In this document: positions 26,342 through 35,426 of the stretch, piece after piece
Position numbering within the stretch: position 1 is the first letter of the stretch
Layout of the letters: every line of letters begins with the position of its first letter
Source of the DNA: Imperialibacter sp965651695
GTDB lineage: Bacteria; Bacteroidota; Bacteroidia; Cytophagales; Cyclobacteriaceae
Direction: 5' to 3'
Length of the DNA: 64,000 bases
Assembly (NCBI GenBank): GCA_965651695.1
Contig: CBFGTI010000009.1
Span: 5,619-69,618 of the forward strand
The notes under the pieces: model-generated
What the model was told of the DNA's origin: nothing
Databases searched by the model: none
What the model saw: the letters and a program-made list of their open reading frames with translations, nothing else
Program-made: the position numbers and the translations under genes

Positions 26342-29284
26342 TTAGGTTAACAAGTTTTCTATATCTTCTTTCGAGAGATTCTTTACAAAACTCTCTTCGG
26401 TACTTATTAATTCCGAAGCGAGCTTCATTTTTGTCTGCTGCAATGCCAGAATCTTCTCTTCAACGGTGTTTTTGCTTATAAACTTATAAGTAAACACTTT
26501 ATTTTCCTGTCCGATCCGGTGTGCCCTATCTACAGCCTGCGCTTCTATCGCCGGATTCCACCAGGGATCGAGAAGGAAAACATAGTCGGCTTTGGTGAGG
26601 TTTAATCCCAGCCCGCCGGCTTTCAGCGAGATCAGGAAGACCTTTACGTTTTCATCGGTTTGAAACCGCTCCACCTGTGCCTGCCTGTCTTTTGTGGAGC
26701 CGTCCAGGTAGCAATAGTCGATCCTATTCTGCTGCAGGTACTTTTCAAGTAGGGCGAGGTGCTTCACAAACTGGCTGAAAACGAGTATTTTATGATTTTT
26801 TCCGACGGCGCTCGCCAGCATGTGCGTTACGTCTTCCATTTTGCCAGAATCGCCGTGGTAGTCGGGGTTCACCATTTTAGGGTGGTTAGCAATTTGGCGC
26901 AGCTTGGTCAGGCCCTGAAGCAGCATCATCTGAGACTTATTCATCCCCTCATCCTCTATTTGCTTCAGTATTTTGTTGCGGAAAAACGACTTCGCCGTTT
27001 CATACTCTTCTTCCTGCATGGCCGTCATGGTGCAGTAGGTCACATTCTCCACCTTTTCGGGCAGCTCGGTAGCCACCTGCCTTTTATGCCGCCTCAAGAT
27101 AAATGGTTTGATAATCGCATAGAGCTTTTGCGTTTTGCGGTCATCGTTCTTCTTCTCAATGGGGTTTAAAAACTCATTTTTGAAAAATGTTTGGTTGCCG
27201 AGCAAGCCGGGGTTTATGAAGTTCATCTGCGACCAAAGGTCGAGCGTGGTGTTTTCGATGGGTGTGCCCGTCAGTATCAGCCGGTTTTTCGATTGCAGCT
27301 TTTTAACCGACTTGGCTATGTTTGAGGTCGGGTTTTTGATGGCCTGCGACTCATCGAGAATTATATAGTTGAAGTAGAACGTCTCCAGAATGTCGATGTC
27401 TAACCGCACTATGCCATAGCTGGTTAGCACGAGGTCGTAGCCGGCAAACCTGGTTACGTCTTTTTCGCGATTGGTGCCGGTGTAGGTGAGCACTTTCAGG
27501 TCGGGAGTGAACTTGCGGGCTTCCATTTCCCAGTTGTAAATGAGCGAGGTAGGCATTACCAGCAGCGTGGTTCCGGTATTACCATTCCGGTTCTCCTTTT
27601 CCGACTGTAGCATCGCCAGCGTTTGCACAGTTTTGCCGAGGCCCATGTCGTCGGCCAGGCAGCCGCCAAAGTTGTATGAATTCAGAAACCGCAGCCAGTT
27701 GAAGCCGGCTTTCTGGTACGGCCGCAGCACGCCCTTGAAAGAAGTTGGCGTGGGAAAATCCTCTATTTCTTCAAATTCTTTCAGGCGTTCCAGCTTTTGG
27801 CTGAGCTTTACGCTGGCCAGGTTGTTGGCGCTAAGCTCCTTTACAAGAGCCAGGTGGTGTTTGCGTAGCGAAATAGCACTGCCCGTGGTTTTACCGTCTT
27901 CAGTAAAGTTGAACAACTCCGAATACTCCGTAAACCACGCCTCGGGAATAACCGCGAATTCGCCATTCGGGAGCTTGATTTCCCGTTGCTTCCTTACAAT
28001 ATGCTTCCTGATGACCTGAAACGGTATTTCGTAATCGCCAAACTTTACGGTGGCAAAAATGTCGAACCAATCGATGTTCTCCCGTACTTCGATCGAAATG
28101 TTGGAGGGGCCAACAAAATATCGCTTCTCGCCCTTTTGGCTTTGCTGGAGCACAATCCCCCACTTGGGCATTTTGTCGGTGTTGTCGGCTATCCAGCTAA
28201 AGGCTTCTCCTTTCGGCAAGGTTGCCTTTGCGTGCTTTAGCTCAAGCCCCGAGTCCTTCAAAAAACTTATTATTTCTCGCTCCCTGTTAAGATCGCGGTT
28301 CACACGGTGGAAAATGTAGTCGTTGCCGTTTTGCTCCACACTTACGCTCACCCCGGTAAGATGCTCAGCCCTGAATTTGTAGGGGCCGTACTGAAAGTTC
28401 AGTTCAAAAAGCATTTTTCCCTGGTCTTCTACCAAAGGGTTTGCGGGGACGTCGGCGCCGAACAGCGAAAGTTCCCTGGCAACTGCCAGCTCCGAAAAGG
28501 TAATAATGGCTTTTGGCGTAAAGCTAGCGGTGTTTATCTCGAAGCCCTTTGCGTATACATCAAAGGAAGCTACCAGCTGCGCTACAAACTTGCGATAGTA
28601 GGTATCTTCGACGGATTTGGGAATTACAATAAATTTTTTGTTGAGAAAGGGCTTCAGCTTGTGGCCGTCCACTTCGTGTTTGAAGGTGAACAGATAGTTG
28701 TCGAGCACCATCCAGGCAGGCTTGATGCAGACGATGTAGGCGCCCTTGTTGTTAAATTCAAGCTTCTCCTCTCTTAGCTTAATAGTAGGGAAGTAGTGGG
28801 TGTTCTCTTCGTTTCGCCGGAAATGAAACAGCACACTTGCCCTGTCTTTGCAAACTTCAAGCTTCTTCCAGGCGGGGTCGCCATCACGGCCCATTTCAAA
28901 AACCTCCTTGTTTTCGAGCATAGGCAGTATTTTTTCCCGCCTTCGCTCAAGGTACTGCTCAATCTCCTGCTGAAGAAGCTTATTTCCCTTGTCTGCGTCG
29001 TACACTTTGAGGAAGAACTCCGTCGGCTTTATTTTCTTTTTGTGAAAGTGATTCACCACGGCGTCCTGCTGCATGGAGTCCATGGTTTTTATGAGCTCAT
29101 AGTCGACTTCATCCAGGCCTTCTGCAAACTCTTTCGCGTTTTTAAAAGAAATATTTTGGGACGCAAGTGAATAGCGGCCTTTCTCGTCGAGCTGTACCAC
29201 AAACGATTCGAACAGGTATCCGAGACACTCGTGTTGAAATAAAGAATATATTAATTTAAATGGCTTAGACGGCGAGACGTTCAT
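26342..29284 (-). CDS. SNF2/Swi2-family DEAD-box ATPase
   Basis: 980 residues. The N-terminal ~500 residues have no clear motif (family-specific region). The ATPase core begins near 505 with Q-motif residues LRPYQKAGFNWLRFL; motif I is GGCLADDMGLGKTVQTLA, motif II is LDESQ (in place of DEAH), motif III is LILTGTPIENTTLDLWS, and motifs V/VI are KAGGLGLNLTKADYVF and AQAVDRAHRIGQ. These enzymes move along double-stranded DNA to remodel protein-DNA complexes; RapA, which recycles RNA polymerase, is one bacterial example. No methylase or nuclease is adjacent, so a defence role is not suggested. Start ATG 29284; the small CxxC protein follows in the same operon. Confidence 0.93.
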   Translation of the reverse strand: MNVSPSKPFKLIYSLFQHECLGYLFESFVVQLDEKGRYSLASQNISFKNAKEFAEGLDEVDYELIKTMDSMQQDAVVNHFHKKKIKPTEFFLKVYDADKGNKLLQQEIEQYLERRREKILPMLENKEVFEMGRDGDPAWKKLEVCKDRASVLFHFRRNEENTHYFPTIKLREEKLEFNNKGAYIVCIKPAWMVLDNYLFTFKHEVDGHKLKPFLNKKFIVIPKSVEDTYYRKFVAQLVASFDVYAKGFEINTASFTPKAIITFSELAVARELSLFGADVPANPLVEDQGKMLFELNFQYGPYKFRAEHLTGVSVSVEQNGNDYIFHRVNRDLNREREIISFLKDSGLELKHAKATLPKGEAFSWIADNTDKMPKWGIVLQQSQKGEKRYFVGPSNISIEVRENIDWFDIFATVKFGDYEIPFQVIRKHIVRKQREIKLPNGEFAVIPEAWFTEYSELFNFTEDGKTTGSAISLRKHHLALVKELSANNLASVKLSQKLERLKEFEEIEDFPTPTSFKGVLRPYQKAGFNWLRFLNSYNFGGCLADDMGLGKTVQTLAMLQSEKENRNGNTGTTLLVMPTSLIYNWEMEARKFTPDLKVLTYTGTNREKDVTRFAGYDLVLTSYGIVRLDIDILETFYFNYIILDESQAIKNPTSNIAKSVKKLQSKNRLILTGTPIENTTLDLWSQMNFINPGLLGNQTFFKNEFLNPIEKKNDDRKTQKLYAIIKPFILRRHKRQVATELPEKVENVTYCTMTAMQEEEYETAKSFFRNKILKQIEDEGMNKSQMMLLQGLTKLRQIANHPKMVNPDYHGDSGKMEDVTHMLASAVGKNHKILVFSQFVKHLALLEKYLQQNRIDYCYLDGSTKDRQAQVERFQTDENVKVFLISLKAGGLGLNLTKADYVFLLDPWWNPAIEAQAVDRAHRIGQENKVFTYKFISKNTVEEKILALQQTKMKLASELISTEESFVKNLSKEDIENLLT

Positions 29285-29485
29285 TGCACTGGTTCCGAAA
29301 ATATCTAATTCGCAAACTAACCAATATCTGGTATATAAGCATTAAATTTTAATTAATTATTGCTGTCATAATGGGGTTCAATAGCCCGTAAGCAGGTGAT
29401 TACCAGTAGTTTTTGTGGTAGGCACATCCTGCCCATACCCGCGGACACCCATTTGATGACCGGCAAAAAACTACGGCTGCTTATT

Positions 29486-30709
29486 TTATAGGTCAGCCAC
29501 CGACTTGGACCGTGCAGCCAGAAACGCCGGCCTGTAAGACGCCAGCAACGTAATAACTACTGCAGCTGCTGCGGTAAATACTACGTCGAAGGGTTTTATT
29601 ACCACCGGGTAGGCGTCTACAATAGACGTTTGCATGCCCATGGAAATAACGCCGTATTTTTGCTGCAGGTAGCTCAACCCAAGGCCGGAAACCATCCCCA
29701 GTATGCCGCCGCTAAGTCCTATCAACGCACCTTCGGAAAGAAAAATTCTCCTGATAAGTTTGTCTGTTGCGCCCAATGCGTAAAGCACCGACACATCCTT
29801 TTTCTTTTCTATGGCGAGCATGGTGAGAGAAAAGAAGATATTGAAGGAAGCTACCGCCACAATGAATGAAAAGGTGATAAAGACGAAGATCTTCTCCCAT
29901 TTGAGAATTTTGAAAAGATCCGAATGTTGCTCTTCATTGGTGAGTATGCGAAAATTACTGCCGAGAAGTTTGGTTAAAGCGTCTTTTGTTTCTGCAACTG
30001 ATGCGCCATCCTGTACCTGTATTTCCAGCGAGGTTCTTTTGTTGCCGTAGTCCATTAGCCTTAATGCAAAGTCGAGCGGCACAAAAATGAAGCTCTCATC
30101 GTATTGCTTTTCAATTTTGAAAAAGCCGCCAGGCATTATGTTCTCTTTGTTGTAATAACCTGAGGGATTGAGCGCCCCGGGATTCACGTTTTTCGGATAG
30201 AAGATCTGAAGAGGGTAGAAATCGTTATTGGCCGAGATGGAAAGAGCATACTGTACGCCGCTGCCCACGATGGCCCTGGGGGCATTGTCTTTTTTAAAAA
30301 CCAGCTCGCCATGCACAATGTGTTTGTCGAGCCGGTGCTGGCTTATAAAGTTATCGCCCACCCCCTTTATTTTAATCACCATTTGGGTGTCGTTGTACAT
30401 GGCGAGGGCGTTGTCTTCCACAACCTCCGTCACTATGGCAACACCAGGTACGGCGTTTATGGCTTCCAGGAAATCGTCATTAATCTCAAACGACTTCCCC
30501 TTTACGGGTTCCACTTTTAACTCGGGATCAAAAGAGCTGTACAGTCCACGCAGTATATCTTCAAGGCCATTGAAGAAAGACAATCCGATAATGAGTGACA
30601 TAGTGCCCACAGCCACGCCAATCATCGAAATGATGGAAATGATGTTGATAAAGTTTTTCTTCTTCTTTGAAAGGAAATACTTTCTGGCGATGAAAAAGGG
30701 TAGGTTCAC
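29486..30709 (-). CDS. LolC/LolE-like FtsX permease
   Basis: 407 residues, GTG start at 30709, 3 bp after the rbfA stop (TGA 30715-30713). An N-terminal helix (IISIISMIGVAVGTMSLIIG) is followed by a MacB-like periplasmic domain and three C-terminal FtsX helices (FVFITFSFIVAVASFNIFF; KKKDVSVLYALGATDKLIRR is the coupling loop; then two more). This is the four-helix LolC/E layout of lipoprotein-releasing transporters. No LolD-like ATPase is nearby, and function in lipoprotein export is inferred from family membership. The rbfA-permease pairing recurs in Bacteroidota. Confidence 0.85.
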   Translation of the reverse strand: MNLPFFIARKYFLSKKKKNFINIISIISMIGVAVGTMSLIIGLSFFNGLEDILRGLYSSFDPELKVEPVKGKSFEINDDFLEAINAVPGVAIVTEVVEDNALAMYNDTQMVIKIKGVGDNFISQHRLDKHIVHGELVFKKDNAPRAIVGSGVQYALSISANNDFYPLQIFYPKNVNPGALNPSGYYNKENIMPGGFFKIEKQYDESFIFVPLDFALRLMDYGNKRTSLEIQVQDGASVAETKDALTKLLGSNFRILTNEEQHSDLFKILKWEKIFVFITFSFIVAVASFNIFFSLTMLAIEKKKDVSVLYALGATDKLIRRIFLSEGALIGLSGGILGMVSGLGLSYLQQKYGVISMGMQTSIVDAYPVVIKPFDVVFTAAAAVVITLLASYRPAFLAARSKSVADL

Positions 30710-30712
30710 ATG

Positions 30713-31099
30713 TCAGCTGTTTACTTCACCCGCATCATCGTCACTGGCAGGTGGTATGTGCAGGTTGTCGATCAATTTATCAATTTTCTGTGCATGATCT
30801 TCGGTGTCGTCTATATAAAAAGCGATTTCGGGCACAATACGTACCTGCTTTCCTATACGTTGCCCCAGCAATTTACGTATCTGGTTTTTCCTCTCGTTTA
30901 TTTTGTCCAGCATGTCGTCGCGGTTGTCTACCAAAAACATGCTCAGGTAAACCTTGGCGAATCCGAGGTCCGGACTTATTTTCACCAATGTTATGGTAAT
31001 AAACGCTTTGCCAAACAGGTGTTTGGTGTCTTGCTGAAATATTTCTCCCAACTCCTTTTGCAGCAGGCGGGCGTACTTATGCTGTCGGGTGCTCTCCAT
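30713..31099 (-). CDS. rbfA: 30S ribosome-binding factor RbfA
   Basis: 128 residues from ATG 31099 (MESTRQHKYARLLQKELGEI); an upstream GTG at 31129 would add ten atypical residues. RbfA binds the 5' part of 16S rRNA and helps late 30S maturation. The KH-like fold is recognisable from ITITLVKISPDLGFAKVYLSMF and QIRKLLGQRIGKQVRIVPEIAFYIDDT, near the family C-terminus. An acidic tail (ASDDDAGEVNS) follows. It lies upstream of the LolC/E-like permease gene, separated by 3 bp. Confidence 0.93.
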   Translation of the reverse strand: MESTRQHKYARLLQKELGEIFQQDTKHLFGKAFITITLVKISPDLGFAKVYLSMFLVDNRDDMLDKINERKNQIRKLLGQRIGKQVRIVPEIAFYIDDTEDHAQKIDKLIDNLHIPPASDDDAGEVNS

Positions 31100-31182
31100 A
31101 TCCCTGCAAATATCCGGATTATTTTGCACAATCGCGGGGAGAACACGTATTTTCGTGGCGTTTACAAATCAAAACATAGCGC

Positions 31183-32592
31183 TTGCTTTCCTTTTTCAGA
31201 ATCAACGACCCGTACCGGCTTATATTTATATTCGCACTCCTCCTCGTGGTGAGGCTCCCGCTTTATTGGGGCGATATGCCGTTGTTGCTGCCCGAGCTCC
31301 ATTGGAGGCTGGTAGGCGAGGCAATGGCAAACGGGCACCACCTCTACCTCGACATTCGCGACGATATCGGGCCCCTTTCGGGGGTGGCTTACCAGGTATT
31401 GTTCGGGCTGTTTGGCAACCAGCGCTGGCCGCTGTATGTGATCTCCGTACTGCTGGTGCTGGTGCAGGCGGGCTTGTTCAACCAGTTTTTGCTGCGAAAC
31501 AAAGCGTACAAGGAAAACACCTACGTGCCGGCGTTGTGCTACATCGTATTTATGAATCTGTGCTTCGACTTTATCACGCTGCCGCCGATTCTCTTTAGCA
31601 TTACCTTTATACTGCTTGCCATCAACAACATTTTCAGAAGAATAGACAATGCCATACAAGACGAATTGTTTCTTTATACCGGGTTGTACCTGGGCATAGC
31701 AGTGCTATTTTACCTTCCGTCGTTCGTTTTCCTTTTCTCCACATTGCTGTCGTTACTCCTGTTTACGGGCTCCATTGCGCGCAGGCTGCTGCTGCTGTTG
31801 TTTGGCTTCGGCATATCACTTGCACTGGCTTATACCTACTACTACTGGATAGATGGTGCCCAGGCATTTCACGCGCAGTACATGATTTCGCTGTGGACGG
31901 TGTCTAAAGACTTTATGGTATCTACAGCCGGTTTGCTTTGGATGGGGGTAGCTGGCTTGCTGGTATTGCTCGTTTCGTTATTCCGCATATACAGCAGCGC
32001 CCGCTTTGCCAACTACCAAATCAAATTTCAGCAGGTTATGTTTCTCAACCTGCTGGTGGGCATTCTGGTGGTTTCGCTTTCCAACACCATAGCGCCATTT
32101 CAGCTGATAGCGGTTATTCCTCCGCTAGCTTTTTTTGCCGGGCATTACCTTCTGGAAATCCGCCGGCGGTTCTGGGCCGAAATTATTTTTCCAATCGTAC
32201 TGGTGGCGGTTTTGGCATGGGAGCTGGTGATATTTTACTCTCCACAGTTTTTGGAACCCGCCCTAAGCTTCGACAAATACTTTGTTACTCAAAACCTGCT
32301 GCCTGAAGAATACCACGGCAGAAAGATTTGGGTGATAGGCGACAACCCGAGCTACTATTCAAATGCCTCGCTGGGCAGCCCTTTTTTAAACTGGGAGCTT
32401 AGCAAAGAAGTAATAGAGAACCAACACTACTACGAAAACGTGGAGGAGGTTTACAAGTCGCTTGAAAAATACAAACCCGAGGTAATAGTGGATTTGGAAG
32501 GGTTTATGCCCGCCTTTCTGCAAAAGGCGCCGGTGTTTGCCGAACAGTACAAAGCCACCAATGGAGCGATTTTCTACGAGCTGCAGCAGTAA
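31183..32592 (+). CDS. Polytopic membrane protein of unknown function (TTG start)
   Basis: 469 residues. The first in-frame codon after the stop at 31177-31179 is TTG 31183, and the next Met is past the first membrane helix, so TTG is the likely start. There are about ten to eleven hydrophobic segments (residues ~12-340), then a ~100-residue soluble domain containing RKIWVIGDNPSYYSN and YKPEVIVDLEGFMPAFLQ. An early loop, ELHWRLVGEAMANGHHLYLDIRDDIGPL, resembles the first periplasmic loop of GT-C glycosyltransferases, and the C-terminal domain looks like the DPDYIV-type ends of such proteins. I do not recognise a characterised family. It is convergent with rpiB (3 bp gap). Confidence 0.75.
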   Translation: MLSFFRINDPYRLIFIFALLLVVRLPLYWGDMPLLLPELHWRLVGEAMANGHHLYLDIRDDIGPLSGVAYQVLFGLFGNQRWPLYVISVLLVLVQAGLFNQFLLRNKAYKENTYVPALCYIVFMNLCFDFITLPPILFSITFILLAINNIFRRIDNAIQDELFLYTGLYLGIAVLFYLPSFVFLFSTLLSLLLFTGSIARRLLLLLFGFGISLALAYTYYYWIDGAQAFHAQYMISLWTVSKDFMVSTAGLLWMGVAGLLVLLVSLFRIYSSARFANYQIKFQQVMFLNLLVGILVVSLSNTIAPFQLIAVIPPLAFFAGHYLLEIRRRFWAEIIFPIVLVAVLAWELVIFYSPQFLEPALSFDKYFVTQNLLPEEYHGRKIWVIGDNPSYYSNASLGSPFLNWELSKEVIENQHYYENVEEVYKSLEKYKPEVIVDLEGFMPAFLQKAPVFAEQYKATNGAIFYELQQ

Positions 32593-32595
32593 CCG

Positions 32596-33030
32596 CTAGC
32601 AGCTGATTTTGCCCACCCGACGCTCGTGGCGGCCACCTTCAAAATCGGTGGTAAGAAATGCGGTCACCATTTTTTCTGCCAACTCGTATGGTACAAAACG
32701 TTCGGGCATGCACAGTACGTTGGCATTGTTGTGCTGCCTTGCCAGCTTTGCCAGCTCCTCCTGCCAGCATAAAGCAGCACGAATACCCTGGTGTTTGTTG
32801 GCAGTAATGGCCACCCCATTGCCACTGCCGCAGATGAGGATGCCGAAGTCGAACTCTTTATTCTCCACAGCGCTGGCTACTGGGTGGGCAAAGTCGGCGT
32901 AGTCGGCCGAGTCAGCACTGTAAGTGCCGAAGTCTTTCAATGTGTAACCGTTACCCTTCAAGAAAGCGGCAACTTTTTCCTTATAGTTAAAGCCGGCGTG
33001 GTCGGCCCCGATGGCAATTTTTAAGCTCAT
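32596..33030 (-). CDS. rpiB: Ribose-5-phosphate isomerase B
   Basis: 144 residues. RpiB interconverts ribose 5-phosphate and ribulose 5-phosphate in the pentose phosphate pathway. The N-terminus MSLKIAIGADHAGFNYKEKV is diagnostic, and the catalytic region FGILICGSGNGVAITANKHQGIRAAL contains the CGSGxG loop (the active-site Cys is C67 by my count). The C-terminal GGRHERRVGKI closes the active site. Its ATG overlaps the tatC stop by four bases (ATGA), pointing to translational coupling in a glyA-tatC-rpiB operon. Confidence 0.95.
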   Translation of the reverse strand: MSLKIAIGADHAGFNYKEKVAAFLKGNGYTLKDFGTYSADSADYADFAHPVASAVENKEFDFGILICGSGNGVAITANKHQGIRAALCWQEELAKLARQHNNANVLCMPERFVPYELAEKMVTAFLTTDFEGGRHERRVGKISC

Positions 33031-33851
33031 GGCTGTGGCGGGTATTTCTTAAGCTCTTCTTTTGCTTCTCTGCGTTTTATCGACCTCGAAAGGTAAATGC
33101 TTATTTCGTACAAAAATACGATCGGTACCGAAACCAATACCTGGCTGAATGGATCGGGTGGTGTAATTACGGCACCTACAATAAAGATAACGACAATGGC
33201 ATGCCTTCGGTATGTAACAAGAAACTCGGGTGTTACAATTCCGGCCTTGGTGAGAAAATAGATCACAATAGGCAACTGGAATATAACACCGCTGGCAAGC
33301 ACTAGCGTGATGACCGTGGATACATAAGAGATGATATCAAACTCATTCAAAATGGTGGGGTCCAGCTGGTAGTTGGCCAGGAAGTTTATAGAAACCGGCG
33401 TAACCAGAAAATAGCCAAACAGGATACCAATGATAAAGAGCATACTTACAAAGAAGGTTGCACCCCTGGCAATTCTTCGCTCGTGAATGTGCAGCCCCGG
33501 GCTTATAAACCGCCAGGTTTCCCAAAAAGCATACGGAAACGCACAGATAAGCCCTGCTACTATTGAGGAGGTAATGTGCATGGTAAACTGCCCGGTAAGT
33601 TGGCGGCTTTGAATAATAAAAGGCAGCTCGCTGATGCACAGCACATCCATATGTACGATCTCCGAAAGCTTGCAAAGCATGCGGTAGGTCCAAAAATCGG
33701 GGCGGGAGGGGCCCAGAATCAGCGTACCAAACACAAAGCCTTTACCGATAAAAGCAGCTACAGCAAATACGAGTATTGCCGCCACCGAACGCACCAAATG
33801 CCACCTGAGCTCCTCAAGGTGGTCGATGAACGACATTTCTTTCTCCTCCAT
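33027..33851 (-). CDS. tatC: Sec-independent protein translocase TatC
   Basis: About 274 residues, six transmembrane helices. TatC recognises twin-arginine signal peptides. The N-terminus EKEMSFIDHLEELRWHLVRS contains the conserved signal-binding Glu (HLEELR). I start at ATG 33851; a GTG at 33860 is in frame and also plausible. It follows glyA closely on the same strand and its stop overlaps rpiB. A clear Tat substrate, the molybdenum hydroxylase at 60-62 kb, exists in the same window. TatA/B genes are not seen here. Confidence 0.95.
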   Translation of the reverse strand: MEEKEMSFIDHLEELRWHLVRSVAAILVFAVAAFIGKGFVFGTLILGPSRPDFWTYRMLCKLSEIVHMDVLCISELPFIIQSRQLTGQFTMHITSSIVAGLICAFPYAFWETWRFISPGLHIHERRIARGATFFVSMLFIIGILFGYFLVTPVSINFLANYQLDPTILNEFDIISYVSTVITLVLASGVIFQLPIVIYFLTKAGIVTPEFLVTYRRHAIVVIFIVGAVITPPDPFSQVLVSVPIVFLYEISIYLSRSIKRREAKEELKKYPPQP

Positions 33852-33874
33852 TTCCGCCACGGCACCAAAAATTG

Positions 33875-35146
33875 TTATTTGTACAGAGGGAAGTTTTTCA
33901 TCCAGCTATTTACCTCTTTTTTAATAGCAGAAAGTTTGGATTCATTTTCATGGTTCATGAGGGCGTCGTCAATCAGCTCTGCAATCTTCAGCATGTCGTT
34001 TTCGGTCATGCCCCTGGTTGTTACAGCAGCGGTACCCAGCCTCATTCCGGACGTAACAAAAGGAGATTTGTCGTCGAACGGAACCATGTTTTTGTTGATG
34101 GTAATATCGGCTTTGATGAGCGCATTTTCTGCCTGCTTGCCGCTCAGGCCCTTGGGGCGAAGGTCGATAAGCATCAGGTGGTTATCGGTACCGTCAGAAA
34201 TCACTTTATACCCTTTGCCTACAAACGCCTCAGCCATTACCTCAGCGTTTTTCTTTACCTGCAGCACGTAGCTCATGTACTCATCCGAAAGCGCCTCGGC
34301 AAAGGCGATGGCCTTGGCGGCAATCACGTGCTCCAGCGGCCCGCCCTGTGTGCCGGGGAAAACGCCACCATCGAGCAGGGCAGTCATCATTTTGAGCTCT
34401 CCTTTGGGCGTTTTGTGCCCGAATGGGTTTTCGAAATCGTCACGCATCAATATCATTCCTCCGCGCGGGCCACGCAGGGTTTTGTGCGTAGTGGTAGTTA
34501 CAATATGGCAGTAGTCGAGCGGGTCGTTCAGCAGCCCACGTGCTATTAAGCCAGCAGGGTGCGAAATGTCGGCCAGCACCAGTGCACCCACCTCGTCGGC
34601 AATTTCCCTTAATCTTTTATAATCCCAGTCGCGGCTGTAGGCAGAAGCTCCACAAATGAGCAGCTTTGGTTTTTCTTTTTTAGCAGTGGCCTCCACCTTG
34701 TCGTAGTCGATTACGCCGGTTTCCTTTTCCACACCGTAAAAAGTAGGGCGGTATAATTTGCCGGAGAAGTTTACCGGCGAACCGTGTGTAAGGTGGCCAC
34801 CGTGCGACAGGTCGAAACCCAGAATAGTGTCGCCGGCATTCAGTACGGCCAGCATTACCGCCGCATTGGCCTGGGCGCCGGCATGCGGCTGCACATTTGC
34901 CCACGTGGCACCAAATAGCTCTTTGGCCCGTTCAATCGCAAGATTTTCAATTTCATCTACTACTTCGCATCCGCCGTAGTAGCGCTTGCCAGGCAAGCCT
35001 TCAGCATATTTGTTGGTGAGCACCGTGCCCATGGCTTCTATTACCTGTGGGCTTGCGAAGTTTTCGGAAGCAATTAGTTCAATTCCGTCTTGTTGTCTTT
35101 CTTTTTCTTTTTGGATGAGGTTGAAAACCTGCGTATCTCGTTGCAT
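33875..35146 (-). CDS. glyA: Serine hydroxymethyltransferase
   Basis: 423 residues, full length. It interconverts serine and glycine with tetrahydrofolate, feeding one-carbon metabolism. Landmarks are ELIASENFASPQVIEAMG, KRYYGGCEVVDEIE, and the PLP lysine in VTTTTHKTLRGPRGG (Schiff-base Lys near 225). The C-terminus ends in a short basic tail. It is the first gene of the minus-strand run glyA-tatC-rpiB and is divergent from pheA. I see no glycine riboswitch in front of it. Confidence 0.97.
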   Translation of the reverse strand: MQRDTQVFNLIQKEKERQQDGIELIASENFASPQVIEAMGTVLTNKYAEGLPGKRYYGGCEVVDEIENLAIERAKELFGATWANVQPHAGAQANAAVMLAVLNAGDTILGFDLSHGGHLTHGSPVNFSGKLYRPTFYGVEKETGVIDYDKVEATAKKEKPKLLICGASAYSRDWDYKRLREIADEVGALVLADISHPAGLIARGLLNDPLDYCHIVTTTTHKTLRGPRGGMILMRDDFENPFGHKTPKGELKMMTALLDGGVFPGTQGGPLEHVIAAKAIAFAEALSDEYMSYVLQVKKNAEVMAEAFVGKGYKVISDGTDNHLMLIDLRPKGLSGKQAENALIKADITINKNMVPFDDKSPFVTSGMRLGTAAVTTRGMTENDMLKIAELIDDALMNHENESKLSAIKKEVNSWMKNFPLYK

Positions 35147-35280
35147 TTGAGGAGGTGTTTGCGGCCAAAGTTAGTTTAAGGAGTAGAATTTACCAATTGA
35201 TTAAAGTTAATGGTGATGGCCGGGAAATGAAATATGCCTGAGATGAGCAAATGATGACTGAACACATCGGTTGGCGGCGG

Positions 35281-35311
35281 TTGTTTTACCCGAAAAAATG
35301 ATTCAATTTTG
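35281..35311 (+). promoter_or_regulatory. Putative pheA promoter
   Basis: TTG at 35281-35283 and CAATTTTG at 35304-35311 are spaced 20 bp apart, close to TTG-N19-TAnnTTTG with one mismatch in the -7 box. The start would fall near 35318, giving a leader of about 105 bases. Confidence 0.4.
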
Positions 35312-35345
35312 CGCCTTCTTCAATAAACAACACCTACCCCGAAAG

Positions 35346-35426
35346 ATGATGGCAGACGTGCCTCAGGCCCGGCGCAGCAATTGCTTGCAACGGCGGCCTG
35401 CCGGGCCCAAAATTTTATTTTTATGA
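35346..35426 (+). promoter_or_regulatory. Structured pheA leader: 26-codon upstream ORF plus GC-rich hairpin
   Basis: ATG 35346 opens a 26-codon ORF beginning MMADVPQARRSNC and ending PKILFL, whose TGA (35424-35426) overlaps the pheA ATG (35423). Inside it, GGCCCGGC (35366-35373) pairs perfectly with GCCGGGCC (35400-35407), and the hairpin is followed by AAAATTTTATTTTT. A small inner stem surrounds AATTGCTTGC. This looks like an attenuator or coupling device, but the internal segment 35374-35397 also resembles an intergenic repeat at 40649-40673, so a repeat-derived hairpin is the alternative. Confidence 0.4.
35374..35397 (+). repeat. Copy 1 of a ~25-bp intergenic repeat
   Basis: GCAGCAATTGCTTGC...AACGGCGG in the pheA leader aligns with GCAGCGGTTGCTTGC...AACGGCGG at 40649-40673 with two mismatches and one indel. 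Confidence 0.4.

Noticed and set aside
26342..29284. SNF2 ATPase as part of a defence system
   Set aside because: No nuclease, methylase, PLD or restriction partner lies near; neighbours are a small CxxC protein and rbfA, so a housekeeping role is more likely.
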